This document shows, piece by piece, positions 21,434 to 32,778 of a DNA stretch of 64,000 bases (position 1 is its first letter; each line of letters starts with the position of its first letter). This stretch comes from Bathynomus jamesi (Eukaryota > Arthropoda > Malacostraca > Isopoda > Cirolanidae): the NCBI GenBank assembly GCA_023014485.1, contig JAJOZX010000995.1, positions 61,001 through 125,000 of the forward strand, in the 5' to 3' direction. The translations under genes and the position numbers were made by a program. Below the pieces are notes generated by a model. The model ran no database searches, was not told where the DNA came from, and was given only the letters and a program-made list of their open reading frames with translations.

Positions 21434-22728
21434 GACCCGTTTCCCGAACAGCCAGGGCTGTCGGGAGTTGAAGAGCCCCTCACTAACGAGGGGGCAACTT
21501 CCGCAGGAGACTGAGCCCCCTCCAACGTAGGAGGAGGGTCACCCACCTGTACTTCGACGCACCCTTCAGTCGAAGGTATGTCCGCCACCGGCTCATCCTC
21601 ATCTCTCCCCGGTGGGGGCCCATCATCTCTCCCCGGACTCGACCTCACCATTCTGTATAGGTGCCGGTCGAGCAGCGCGCCTAGCACACCTTTACCCTTG
21701 TTATTGAGGTGGACACCATCCCTCTGGTAAAGGTCCCACCTACCCGAAAATGCATCGAAGGGGTCAATAAACTTCACGCCCAGCGGAACGCACAAGTCTT
21801 GTACCCTCTCGTTGATGCCAATGACCTTACTGAGCGCGTGGTCACTGACATTCATTCGCGGTAAAATACCCATTAACATTCCCCTGTCTGTCTTCAGTTT
21901 TAGATCATCCGCAAGAGACATGATCTCGGTGATGATCCCTTCAGTAAGACCTACCCCACCGCCTTTGAGGAACAGGTCATTGCCACCAGCGTGGACAACG
22001 ATCGCAGTCCTCCGACTAGCCACGCGCACCTTCTCTACCTCCTTCCTTAAGTGCGCCGTTCCCCGCCCAGGTAAGCACCTTACCTTCCTCCCATCCCGGT
22101 TTGCTGAAGCAAAGTACTTCTCCTGGCCCTTGATCTGCGAGTCCCGGATCAAAACGGTGTCTTCCTCCTTCGAGCACAGGAGACTAAAGCGGTTAGAGGT
22201 CTTGACAGGGGCAACTGGGGTCTCAGGCTTCGGCTTCGCAGCCTTCTTGCCCGAGACCTTTCGAAACCCGTCGCCACCCATACACGCAGTTACACCACCC
22301 GACCCACCCCGACAGGTAGCTACATCCTTCGGTTTCTTTGGGCCATCAGCAGGCCCCTTCCCACCCTTTTTCTTCATTGGCCCCTGCCCACCCTCCTCTA
22401 TCGATCCCTTCCCACCCTTCTCTATCAGCCCCTTCTTTGAGCCCTCCCTTTGTTCTAGATACTTAATCTTACAGTTTGAATCTGCTGGTGTGTTTTTAAT
22501 TTGATCTTGTCCACTGGGTTGGATTTCCAGTGCTACGACCCTAGCTTCAAGCTTTTTTACTAATTCCTTTAGCTCTTTAACTTCCTTTTCGTGGTTGTCT
22601 CTAAGTTTACAAAACAAACATACACTAAGGGATGTGATATCGCTGATACTACCCTCTGGGAAGTCTACGCACCAATGATTAACTTTACATTTAAAGCATT
22701 CTGCTTTCAATTTAGCTGGCCCTGCCAT
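21427..22728 (-). CDS. CR1 ORF1 protein with zinc-finger and SGNH esterase domains, copy C
   Basis: 433 residues from the ATG at 22728 to the TAG at 21427. CR1 ORF1 proteins bind element RNA and often carry an esterase domain. Seen here: an N-terminal Cys/His cluster (CFKCKVNHWC and CLFCKLRD, residues ~11-43, zinc-finger-like); a short coiled-coil-like stretch (NHEKEVKELKELVKKLEARV); a Lys/Gly-rich linker with KGG repeats; then the esterase. Its blocks are VLIRDSQIKGQ (nucleophile Ser block, RDS rather than the common GDS), VVHAGGNDLF (GxND) and RDGVHLNNKGK (Asp-His). The C-terminus is Pro/Ser-rich. No stop or shift. The domain assignment rests on these motifs. Confidence 0.9.
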   Translation of the reverse strand: MAGPAKLKAECFKCKVNHWCVDFPEGSISDITSLSVCLFCKLRDNHEKEVKELKELVKKLEARVVALEIQPSGQDQIKNTPADSNCKIKYLEQREGSKKGLIEKGGKGSIEEGGQGPMKKKGGKGPADGPKKPKDVATCRGGSGGVTACMGGDGFRKVSGKKAAKPKPETPVAPVKTSNRFSLLCSKEEDTVLIRDSQIKGQEKYFASANRDGRKVRCLPGRGTAHLRKEVEKVRVASRRTAIVVHAGGNDLFLKGGGVGLTEGIITEIMSLADDLKLKTDRGMLMGILPRMNVSDHALSKVIGINERVQDLCVPLGVKFIDPFDAFSGRWDLYQRDGVHLNNKGKGVLGALLDRHLYRMVRSSPGRDDGPPPGRDEDEPVADIPSTEGCVEVQVGDPPPTLEGAQSPAEVAPSLVRGSSTPDSPGCSGNGSC

Positions 22729-23727
22729 ATTTTCTCTTTTTTTTTGTTTTTTCTGAATACTCTGAATAAGATAAAGCGTTCTAGCAATGAAAACTATCCA
22801 AAAACGTTATGACCAGTATATAAAAAGGGGGGGGGTGAATTCATCCCGCGCGTAGACGCATCCGCCTTTTTGCAAGTGACGTTCATTCCTTCCAGAAGAC
22901 TACACCTCTCCTGCTGCCGCACCGACCAAAGGTCTCCCCAGGGCCGGACCGTCCCAAACGTGTCGCAGCTACCAACTGACAAACACTCGCGACGCAAGCG
23001 TCACGGATTTTCCGCCAGGAGCGACAGCGAGATGCAGCCCCTTACTAAGTCTTACTAGTCACTCACAAGCGGCCAGACTCTTAGAATCCAGTGTTCAAGG
23101 GATATCCCACCAGACCCAGAGGCTACGCCCGAGACTTTACGCTGGCCTGGCAGCCAGCTGGGCAGTAAAGCCCTCTCACCTCAGAGCAGTACAGCCAAGC
23201 ACCATCAATTGGTCACCAAAGAACGGTCGCAGGGGGCTGGTCAAGCCATTACGCGTTAGGAATGGGCTTAACGGGGCACTAGCCACACTCCATTCATCGC
23301 GCCCCTACGCCTGGGACCCCTCCATCCCAGTCTCTCACAACCTACGAGCGTTAAATGGTGTTATTTATAGAGGTTCCAAAGCCTCTCTTCCCACGCATGA
23401 GGTAGCAGTAGGGTCCTAATAGTAAAAGAAGAGAAAAAGACTTAATACTAAAAGAAGTGTTTTTTTTTTGTTTTTTTTGCAGTGAGAGGAGAACAACCTT
23501 AACGTAATCTAAAAGGACAGAGTAGGGATGGGATGGGGTCCTAGTAACCCACGGGACGGGATTGTGCAAAATACTTTACCCGCCCTCCCGAAAGAGAGAG
23601 AGAACCTAAAGGAGCTGGCAGCCAGTTCCTCTAGAATCCCACGACTCGGGACCGGAGGGCTGTCACACCCCAAGTATAAAGTTTACTACATCCAGAAGAA
23701 ATGTGCATAACCTTTATACCCCCTGCG
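22729..23727 (-). promoter_or_regulatory. Putative 5' UTR/promoter region of CR1 copy C
   Basis: About 1 kb between the ORF1 start and the next (GA)n tract. It has no long reading frame and is GC-richer than the surrounding DNA. CR1 elements carry their promoter in this region, but I see no specific initiator motif. Assigned by position only. Confidence 0.5.
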
Positions 23728-23782
23728 GAGAGAGAGAGAGAGGGAGAGAGAGAGAGAGGGGGAGAGAGAGAGAGAGAGAGAG
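23728..23782. repeat. (GA)n tract between CR1 copies C and D
   Basis: GA dinucleotides with a few GGG interruptions, 55 bp. Confidence 0.95.
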
Positions 23783-26271
23783 TTACAAGGAGTTACAAGG
23801 AAAAGAAGTACCTCAAAAGGCCTTGCGGCCCATACCGAGGAGGTACCAATGGCAACGGGTGCCAGGGAAAATTTTGTAAAAGTTTATTTTTCTTTCAACT
23901 ATCCTAGCAGTAGTAGAAAACTGGATAGAAAAGTAGAAGGCTCTCTCCCCACCCTCCGCTCCCTCCCTGCCAGAGGCAGGTACGGAAAAAGGTTGAAGAA
24001 AATACCTTGACCCTGGAAAAGTAGCCAAGGAAATTTTACAGGAAAGTGGAGAATATATAAATAGCTCTATATTTAGCTTGCTCACAGAGACACCGAGCAA
24101 GCGAGCTCCTGCAGAGTTTTCTGAGGTTTTAATCTTAAACTATGAGTGTGTTCAGTACTTTGTCTAGCCTCTTTTTAAACAGATTTACACTTTGACTGGA
24201 AACAACCTCTGAGGGAAGTTGGTTCCAGATATTAACTATTTTATAGGAAAAGAAATTTCCGCAGACTGAGGTCCTAAATGTCTTTACACACTCAAATAGT
24301 GTGCAAGATTTCGTCTACCCTTTTCTTGAACTGATCCACAGAGGAACTGTTCACAACTTCCGAAGGTAACCTGTTCCATGTGTCACAGATCTTATACGTA
24401 ACGTAATTCCCACACACACTAGTCCTAAACCGTTTCAAATCCAACTTCCAACCATTGTTGCGAGTTGGGTTATCATTTAAACTAAACATACTTCTAAAAT
24501 CGACATCGTTGAACCCTCGTAAGAGCTTGAAAACCTCGATCAGTTGACCGCGCAGCCTCCGAGTTTCAAGCGAAAACAAGTTCAGGGCGCGTAACCGTCG
24601 ATTGTAGCCCATATGCCTAACGGAAGGGATTAACTTTGTGGCCCTCGCCTGCACTCGCTCCAGCCTCTCAATATCTTTCCTGAGGGTGGGCGACGAGAAC
24701 TGCACAGCATACTCCAGGTACGGCCGAACAAGGGAATTGTACAGTGAGAGCACAATCTCCTTGTTCCGAAACTGAAATTGCCTCCTGATATAACCCAATA
24801 GTTTCTGGGCTTTCTTTTCCACCTCTACACACTGTTTCGTAAACTTAAGGTCGCTGCTAATTAGCACACCCAAGTCCTTTTCTAAATCAGTCACCTCGAT
24901 ATTACTGCCCAACATCGAGTAGTCCGACTTGGGATTGGCGTAGCCAATGTGCATCACTTTGCATTTACCCAAGTTAAACGGCATTTGTCATTTTTCGGAC
25001 CACTCTCCTATCCTACCTAGGTCCGCACGCAGTTCCTCGATCGCTTCGGGCGTCCCAACATTGGCCCCAAGCTTGGTGTCATCAGCGAATTTGGCGATCC
25101 GACTGACGATGCCACCGTCGATATCATTTATTTAAATGGTAAACAACAGTGGCCCCAAAACGGAACCCTGAGGAACCCCACTAGTGACCGAGGCCCAACC
25201 CGAACTAGCCCCTTTAATTACCACCCTCTGCCGCCTATTCCTCAGCCAGTTTTCAATCCACCTACCTATTTCCCCACCGATACCCAGCGCGTGCACTTTC
25301 GCCATTAGCCGGCGGTGAGGTACCTTATCAAAGGCTTTCTGAAAGTCGAGATAAAGTATATCAATCGCCCTACTCTTATCGTACTCACTCAACATGACGT
25401 GGAAAAACTCGAGCAAGTTGGTGAGACACGACCTATGCCGTCTAAACCCATGTTGGGAGTCCCCAAGCAGCTTGTACGAATCCAAATGGTCAACGATTCT
25501 ATCAGCTATTATCCTTTCTAATAATTTACCTACTACTGAAGTGAGACTAATAGGACGATAGTTCCCTGGACTTTCGTGATCCCCTTTCTTAAAGATAGGG
25601 GTCACGTTGGCCTCCCTCCAGTCACCAGGCACCTGGCCCATCACCAACGATTTGTTGAAGACTGTAGCCAGGTGGGGAGCCACCTGGTCGCGCACTTCTC
25701 GCAAAACACTGGGGAGAAACTGGTCTGGCCCAGGAGCCTTAAACGCGCTCAGTTTGTCTATTCTATGAGCAACGACTGTCGCGGTACATCTAACACTATC
25801 CAGGCAAGCACCTTCGTGCCTCACAGCTGGCTCGGGGATGACGCGGGTATCCTCCCTGGTGTACACTCCCGCAAAGTACTCATTAAGCACATTAGCGATG
25901 TCCGCGTCGGAGGTCCGCAGAACGCCGCTTCCGTCCTTTAAAGGACCTATCATGCTTCTAATGGGCTTTCTACTATTAACATAACTGAAGAACTCCTTAG
26001 GGTTCCCCTTGCAGAGGCTTGCCACCCGTAGTTCTTCGTTACGTTTCGCTAGCCTAACCTTCGCCTTCACTTCCCTACACAGGCGGACATACACATACGC
26101 TTCAGTGTTCTCGTGGGAACGATTGGCCTTCGCCCTCCTATACGCTACTTTCCTATTTCGGATAGCCGAAGCGATGCCACGATTGAACCACTTAGGCTGC
26201 ATTGAAGCAGGGGTGACCGGTTTTGAGGGTATGGCAGCAGACTGCAGCACCATAAACTCATCCCGGAATGC

Positions 26272-26275
<4 letters not shown>
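23783..26275 (-). mobile_element. CR1 family 1, copy D (5'-truncated)
   Basis: Nearly identical to copy C over shared sequence, including rare variants such as ATCAGCTATTATCCTTTC and GCTCATAGAATAG, so the two are recent sisters. It is cut in the segment between endonuclease and RT (FRDEFMVLQSAA), directly against (GA)n at 26276. Confidence 0.92.
24292..26275 (-). pseudogene. CR1 ORF2 reverse transcriptase, copy D, two nonsense codons
   Basis: One continuous frame with two stops. At 24987-24989 the Trp of EKWQMPF is TGA. At about 25133 the Tyr of TIYINDI is TAA (ATTTAAATGG on the plus strand where sisters have ATGTAAATGG). RT motifs between them are otherwise intact, including FADDTKLG. The open C-terminal piece is 24292-24984. 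An extra ACACATA near 26091 duplicates part of YVRLC. Confidence 0.92.

Positions 26276-26339
<64 letters not shown>
26276..26339. repeat. (GA)n tract, right end of the CR1 cluster
   Basis: About 31 GA dinucleotides; sequence beyond it is unrelated to CR1. Confidence 0.95.
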
Positions 26340-26341
<2 letters not shown>

Positions 26342-26554
26342 TTTGGCTATTTTATTTGTTCTTTTCGTTATTCACTTAAAGTGAACGCATTTCCATTACT
26401 GAAGTTAAAATGGAAGTCATTTCCTTCCTGTTTTTAGAATCTTTTAAGAGCATCAATAAAATAACGTACGAATTTCTTTATTCCACGTTTAAAATTCCTG
26501 AATTTTCTAACAAAAAATATCAACTTTTTTATTTATATTTTCTCTTCTTTCGTG

Positions 26555-26615
<61 letters not shown>

Positions 26616-27230
26616 TATACAGGATGTCCCATAAGTCCCTTCTCATAGAAAAAATTATTTTAGTTCTCGGGCGATCTGTTCTTGATTTGCTCTGAACACT
26701 CCCGGTCTCTTGAATTTTGAAAGCATTCGACCAACAGAACACTGACCAGGTCTACAGATCTGCAGAAGCTAAGGGTAACAAAGACCCTAAGATCCACTCT
26801 AAGGTTATAAGAAAGTAAGGGGTTAAAAGAGGAGAATACGGGGTTAAGTAAGTCGCAAAACCTATCACTCGTTGGTTAAAATTCATTCAGAAAAAGAGAA
26901 AGAAGAACACCATCATCATCCGCCAGCCACTGCTGACAAATCGGAAAAATAGTCGAAGAGAATACTTCCAGCTGTTGCAGACCGGTCCTCCACTCCATAG
27001 GGAGGTAGAGGATGCATCCTACTCTGCGGGAAAGGGGTGGAAGATGAAAAGAAGTAAAATAAGAACGCATTACAAACCATGCAACACATTCTTAACTCAA
27101 ACACCATCATACCATGCAAACTACAGACATGCAATGAAGAGAGTTACAGACATGCAAATAAGGAGAGAGAAAAAAAAAGAATAACAAAAAGTGGGTTAGT
27201 TTAGCTACATCTAAGTTCGTGTTAGTCTAA
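26340..27230. other. Unassigned interval with a (CA)n tract and one mariner-like end
   Basis: (CA)n occupies about 26559-26614. It is followed by TATACAGGATGTCCCATAAG at 26615-26634, which looks like a Tc1/mariner terminus, but no matching right end was found. The rest has no coding or RNA feature I can support. Confidence 0.45.
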
Positions 27231-27355
27231 TTTTTTTTTTTTTGCTGGCATATTACACGCTGGCATGTCAGAAGCTGGTATTAGTCGTCAACAGACTCAT
27301 CCCCGATCACCACCCACAGAGCTCCTGTTACAAATTGTTTTATTATTATATTAAA

Positions 27356-28320
27356 CAACGTTAATATTTTTAAAATGCTTATCTAAACGGTTCTTAAACA
27401 CAATAACGCTGGTAGAGTTCACGACTGATTAATTACTTTAAACGTAAAGAAGTTTTTAGCGATATTAGTAATGAAACGTCTGCCACGCAACTTAAATCCG
27501 TTATTACGAGTATTGCTATTATCGAAAGTGAACAGTTTATCAAAATTTACGTTATCGATTTTATTAACGATTTTGAAAACTTCAATAAGCTCTCCCCTTA
27601 ATCTCCTAGTTTCGAGTGAATGCAAGTCTAACTCTTTAATCCTATCTTCATAAGGCTTGTTGCGCAATGACGGAATTAGTTTCGTGGGGCGACGCTGAAC
27701 CCTTTCTAACCTATCAATATCCTCACACAAATACGGGCACCAAAACTGAACGGCATATTCTAAATGAGGCCTGACTAGGGACTTGTAAAGGGGTAATATA
27801 ATATTCTTCGATTTAAATTCGAAATTACACGCTATGAAGCCTAACATCCTATTAGCTTTTGCGCAAGACTCCAGACACTGGTTCCTAACTTTTAAATCCT
27901 TAGATACGCGTACGCCTAAATCTACTTCCTCGTCAATGCTCGCTAACTCTCTAAAATCCATCGTGTACGTGTAGTTATTGTTACAAGAACCTATATGCAA
28001 AACTTTACATTTGTCAACGTTTAATTGTATCTGCCACTTATCCGTCCACTCCATAATCCTATTTACATCGTCTTGGAGTGTATTTCTATCGTCCTCGTTA
28101 ACAACCTTCCCGCCTATTTTAGTATTGTCCGCGAATTTTGACACGTTACTAGTCAATCCTACATCTATGTCGTTAATGTAAATTACGAATAGCATTGGGT
28201 CTAACACTAAACCCTGTGGGACACCGCTACCAACATCCAACCACCCCGATTCACTACCATTAACAACGACCCTCTGTCTCCTAGCACGAAGCCATTACTC
28301 TAACCAGTTAGCTACCTGAC
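27356..28320 (-). pseudogene. CR1 family 2 ORF2, RT palm and C-terminal part
   Basis: From the insertion site the frame reads QVANWLE, a stop, WLRARRQRVVVNG, then GSGVPQGLVLDPMLFVIYIND and the palm motif KFADNTKIGG, where the second catalytic Asp is Asn. The C-terminal domain follows (ECAVQFWCPYL-type region, LERVQRRPTKLIPSLRN). A small deletion near 27425 removes the WNSLP-like block and shifts the frame before the end at about 27356. Confidence 0.85.
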
Positions 28321-29167
28321 TAGTGTTGAAAAATAATCGAAACTTCACAAACCGGTTTTTAATCGATCTGTTTTTTGAAAACCGGTTTTAACCGGTTATG
28401 ACCGAAAAGTATAGTAATTTTTAAAAGCCACAATTGAAAGGTACTGACTTTAACTCTTAACAAGCATAGCTTATCGCCTATTTTTTGGTCAAAAGAATGC
28501 AAAAATGCAGCATCATATGTATGCATATGAATAAGAAAATGACAACTTTGACATATTTTATTTTAGTCAAAATAATACATTATTCAAACAATTTAGATTT
28601 GAAATAATTTTTAAAAATAAAACATCTATACTTAGAAAGAAATAAACTTCTTTTTGTAAAAAAATTATAAAGAATAAAAATAAAATTTATCTCTATTTTG
28701 GAAAAAACATTGAAATAAAATTTTTTAATAAAAAAAAAACTTTACCTAGAAAACAGAAAATTGACTCTTCGTGTAAGAAAAAATATATAAATTAATTTAG
28801 ATTTTATCCCTATTTTGGAAATGACATCTTAAGAAACAAAGGGCATTAAGGGTCTTATACTGCGAATAGGGCTTTAGTCGACTGACTCTACACTACAGCC
28901 TACATGATGAGACAAACTGAAGATCGAGTTGCCAGATAGGCAAAAATTATACTGAAGAGCAGTTGCCAGTTTGTCACAATTTAACTTAATAGGTAATGTA
29001 TTCGAAGTTATTTTTTGTGCGCTGTAGCGCATAGCTGCACGTTCGCGCAAGTTTGAGCCAAATAAAAATCAATCGATAAAACCGGTTTTTTCTTTCGGTT
29101 TTCGATTTTTAGGGGAATTTTACAAACCGGTTGAAAACCGGTTTTTACAAACCGGTTTTCAACACTA
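28321..29167. mobile_element. Non-autonomous hAT-type element, 847 bp
   Basis: The ends are TAGTGTTGAAAA (28321) and TTTTCAACACTA (ending 29167). The 8 bp TACCTGAC is duplicated exactly at 28313-28320 and 29168-29175. Near both ends the block AAACCGGTTTT recurs several times, like hAT subterminal transposase-binding repeats. The AT-rich interior has no transposase. Inserted into CR1 family 2 ORF2. Confidence 0.9.
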
Positions 29168-29175
29168 TACCTGAC

Positions 29176-29760
29176 CGCGTATACCGTGCGCTTTAACCTT
29201 CGCAATTAATCTTCTATGTGGAACTGTATCGAACACTTTTTTAAAATCTAAATAAATAACGTCAGCCGCTCTATGCCTATCGTATTCGCGCACTATTTCG
29301 TTATAAAATCTAACAAATTAGTTAAACAAGATCTATGGCGTCGAAACCCATGCTGACTACTATTGATCAAATCGCGACTTTCTAAGTGATCGATGATACG
29401 ATCCCTCACTACGGATTCCAAAAGTTTACCGACAATTGACGTTAAGCTAATGGGCCTATAATTGCTAGCTACTGTGCGGTCGCCTTTTTTTAAAATGGGC
29501 GTGACGTTAGCTAATTTAAAGTCTTCAGGAATAATCCCCGTTTCCAGTGACTGATTAAAAATCTTCGTTAAGGGGCCTACGATAACGTCTTTCAAATCTT
29601 TCAGATGTCTAGGATAAAACGCGTCAGGGGCTGGAGCCTTGCTAACTTTTAGCCTATCGATATAATGCGTGACCTCACCCTCGTAAACAATTATTTCATC
29701 CAAAATAGTCTCGCTGATAAATGGAACGATATCGTCCACATCTGGGACATTATTGACGTC
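29176..29760 (-). pseudogene. CR1 family 2 ORF2, RT N-terminal part
   Basis: Continues the RT upstream of the hAT insertion. Blocks are KAPAPDAFYPRHLKDL, KLANVTPILKKGDR, NYRPISLTSIVGKLLE, QHGFRRHRSCLTNLL, then (frameshift near 29320) VIYLDFKKVFDTVPHRRLI with the first catalytic Asp. The frame 29739-29293 is open. Endonuclease and ORF1 are missing. Confidence 0.85.
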
Positions 29761-29765
29761 TTCTA

Positions 29766-30341
29766 CGGTCGTAGTTTATTGGGATGACGACGGTGAAATT
29801 CTTCAGCTGTCTGTCTTTGGCTAATGCCAGACCCATGCAAAAGAACAATTTCCGCTTTTTCCTGAGGTGTGTAACTCGCTTCCATATTAGCCATTGCATG
29901 TTATTCAACCTGCAACAAAGAAGTAGGCCTAAATATGTCATAACATATTTATACAATAGAACCCCTACGGTCCTCGATTTGTACGAGTGGCATGTCTTTG
30001 ATGCTCATTTGAACACAGTACTATACAAATATTTGTTTATAAAGTTTCCAGCAAAACAAGCTTATGTTTCCACTATAGTATTCTCCTATACTGATAACAG
30101 TTAATCTCATAAAAGTGGTTAACTGAATACCATTTTGAACTGATTGAACAGAGGTGCCGACTTCAATTAGCTTATTGAGAAAGCAATTTTCGATGGAATC
30201 ATAGAATTTCCTTATGTTCAAAGTGCAACAGTTCAAATTGAACAAAATTCAGATACTCAATCATTTTGACAATAAAATAATTTGTTGAAAATTGTAATGA
30301 AGGAATATTATTTATTTTATATTTGTCCTCAACATAAATTA

Positions 30342-30388
<47 letters not shown>

Positions 30389-30669
30389 AAGGCTCTCATA
30401 CCCGTTAAGTAACAGTAGTTAAAAGAAGTTGAACCGAACAAGCAGCCAACAAGTCTTTAAATTTAATTAAACGTCCCCCATAAGAGATGAGTCTGTTTCC
30501 TCGATGTGACTTAAAATAAGTTAAACCTGGAATCGTTTTAAATGTAGGCCTAATTAGGGTATTAATTCATGAATGTATAGCTTAGAATACCTTTGTAATT
30601 TATATTTTTTCTCTATTTATTGCTTCCACTCTCAGTCATCATTTGAAATACTGGCTAGCTGAGCTTCAG
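29766..30669. other. Unassigned AT-rich interval with (GT)n
   Basis: (GT)n at about 30343-30384. Short open frames on both strands show no recognisable motif; one at 29780-29920 (minus; THLRKKRKLFFCMGLALAKD) is basic but unplaced. Confidence 0.5.
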
Positions 30670-31415
30670 ATCTGGATTTCAGCTATTAAGATATGGAAGA
30701 AGTGAGAACTAAAACTATGGTATTCTCAACCCTAGCTGGACAGGAAATTCCGAGAAACTCCAAACGAAAAGATTTACGAGTTGTAATAACTGACAACGCG
30801 AAATTTGAGGCACAAAATAAGTTTCTTCTGTTGAAAGCACTAATCATTCGCAAGCTGAAGTATTGCTCAGGCTCAACGTTCCCATAAGAAATATAAGACA
30901 TTAGTCAACTAGAAGGGATTCAGGAAAGTTTCACAGCCGAGATCAATGAATACAAAGAACTAAATTACTGGGAACGATTATGTAAATTAAATCTATACTC
31001 GCTGGAGAGAGAGGTACACCATTATTTACCATGGAAAATAATAGAGAAACTAGTCCCTAATCTCAAACTGAACACTATACCCATTCAAACAAGAGGCAAA
31101 TAGGAAAAGAAGAATGTGTCATCTCTCCAAACTAAAGGCTAGACGAGAAACATTCTCAACCCTGAAGAAAAATAGCTTTGTTGTGTTAAATGTGAGAGGG
31201 TCAAGCCTATTCAGCTGCCCAAAGAACTTCGCAACACGACTGGTGCCGTGCGGAAGTCTTCAAAAGAAAATTAGACCCCTGGCTGATGACAATCCCAGCT
31301 GAGCTGCGTGTACCTTACTATATGAAGTGGAGGGCTCAAGAAAACAACTCTCCCCTTCACTGTGCCAATTTGAGAGGTGCGGCAACGAGCCTGACTTCCG
31401 TGAAGTGAGGAATCA
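30670..31415 (+). pseudogene. CR1-like family 3 ORF2 C-terminal relic
   Basis: Same family as the copy at 62428-63780, with clear shared blocks: GQEIPRNSKRKDLRVVITDN, ISQLEGIQESFTAEIN, ELNYWERLCKLNLYSLE, WKIIEKLVPNLKLN and LPKELRNTTG. About eight stops and several frame changes show it is old. Only the part downstream of the palm remains. Confidence 0.85.
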
Positions 31416-32720
31416 CCACACGCAACACGTGTGTATACTATGAGTGTGTGTACTATGTGTATACTAATATATTAATAGTTTAGACTTAAGGGAATGTAAG
31501 TAATTTTGATAACTATGCGCTTTTTGTAGTTGTTAAATAAGTTGTTATTTATTAAATGTGCTCCAGTATTAAAACAATTAAGAATATGCAGTAATCAGTA
31601 TCAACAATGTCTACAAATAATGTCCCATTTTTTTTTTATATATATAATTTTATACACATTTTAAATATACAACAAATAAAGCGTAAAACAAGAAATGTGA
31701 CATTAATACCTTGAAGGTCTGAAATTATAAATAAACTCATTTTGTCGTTCAATTTCTATACGCTTTGCGCCGCTTCAGGCTATTATGGCTGCATGAATTA
31801 TTATTATTATTTTTATTATTTTGAGGGTGTCTGTGATTCAAAGAAAAAAACGCAAGTACAGAGTTTGGAGGCCTATGACTGCGACTGGGAATTTAGAAAT
31901 AAGAGTTCTTTGATTATATTTTTACGAATGTGTTACGATCGTAAAATATTAATTTCTTTGAAATCATTATTTTTCCTCATATGATTAAGACCAGAATTTC
32001 TGTCACTAATGAAATGTCACTTATTACTGCGCAATGGAGTCTTTTGTATCATTTTCATAAAATATATTCTATCGATGACACTGATGGTGAATTCGATTGA
32101 ATAAATTCAATCATGCATACATGATAACATTATTTCATTCAGAGGCGTTGAATGAAAAATTCTCCCAACTTAATGAAATTGATGTTATCTCGGGAGAGCG
32201 CACGCATCATACAACAATTTCTATGCAGTTTCACAGAAATTCTAATCTCAGTGTATGAAATGAAACAAAAAAAAACATAAATAGAAAAATTTGTTTCTCC
32301 TACCGCTTGGCTCTGCATTTCAAATAAATGAGTTTTTCATCTACTGAAAACACGTTAAACATCCGTCATTCTAAGTTCATATCAGAATTGAATGATAATG
32401 ATGATGGGTCTGCCATCGAACTTATAATCACAACATTTCGAGATCAAAAATGTATTTCCCAAACGTTACACAGGCAGCTGAAACGCATAAATATAAATAG
32501 ATGTCACAATGTCTGTGCTTCTTTTCATTTTCGAAGGACAATCCTAATTCGTAAATGACACTCGCTAGTCTCACTATTATTCACACAGAAAAAAGAAGAA
32601 ATTCGACTTTAAGAATAAACTAAAAACTAAAAACGGAATAATTACGACTTAATAAAAGTTTCCAGAACCCATTTTCAATAGTTTGCAACCTAAAGGATGT
32701 CCTGACCCTCTTAACTTTTG

Positions 32721-32722
<2 letters not shown>
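31416..32722. other. Unassigned AT-rich interval
   Basis: No transposon end, RNA or convincing frame seen over about 1.3 kb. Open frames here are short and low in complexity. Confidence 0.5.

Positions 32723-32763
<41 letters not shown>
32723..32763. repeat. (CT)n microsatellite
   Basis: About 20 CT dinucleotides, followed by a short TA run holding the next element. Confidence 0.95.
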
Positions 32764-32767
<4 letters not shown>

Positions 32768-32778
32768 ATATATATATA

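Larger units (their letters stand above)
18155..23727 (-). mobile_element. CR1 family 1, copy C (apparently full length)
   Basis: 5.57 kb minus-strand element: about 1 kb of putative 5' UTR (23727-22729), intact ORF1, ORF2 with one frameshift, 3' UTR and a (TC)n tail. It is the only copy here with a complete ORF1 and a 5' UTR. The extent of the 5' UTR is inferred from the position of the next (GA)n tract, so part of it could be older flanking DNA. Confidence 0.88.
27231..29765 (-). mobile_element. CR1 family 2 copy, split by a hAT-type element
   Basis: A second, diverged CR1-like element on the minus strand with a poly(A)-like 3' end (T run at 27231-27244 on the plus strand). It is 5'-truncated near 29765 and interrupted at 28321-29167. 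Confidence 0.82.

Noticed and set aside
21812..22504. 230-residue plus-strand frame opposite CR1 ORF1
   Set aside because: Antisense shadow of the intact ORF1; Pro/Phe-rich composition mirrors the Lys/Gly-rich ORF1 linker.
22729..23727. Host gene exon in the GC-rich stretch 5' of CR1 ORF1
   Set aside because: No open frame longer than about 70 codons, no splice-bounded coding stretch; position fits a CR1 5' UTR.
9008..26339. CR1 cluster as a simple tandem segmental duplication
   Set aside because: Each copy has a different 5' truncation point and different lesions, and (GA)n lies between all of them. Duplication would repeat the same breakpoints.
26615..26700. Mariner element starting CAGGATGTCCCATAAG
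   Set aside because: No matching inverted end or transposase fragment found downstream; kept only as a note in the interval entry.
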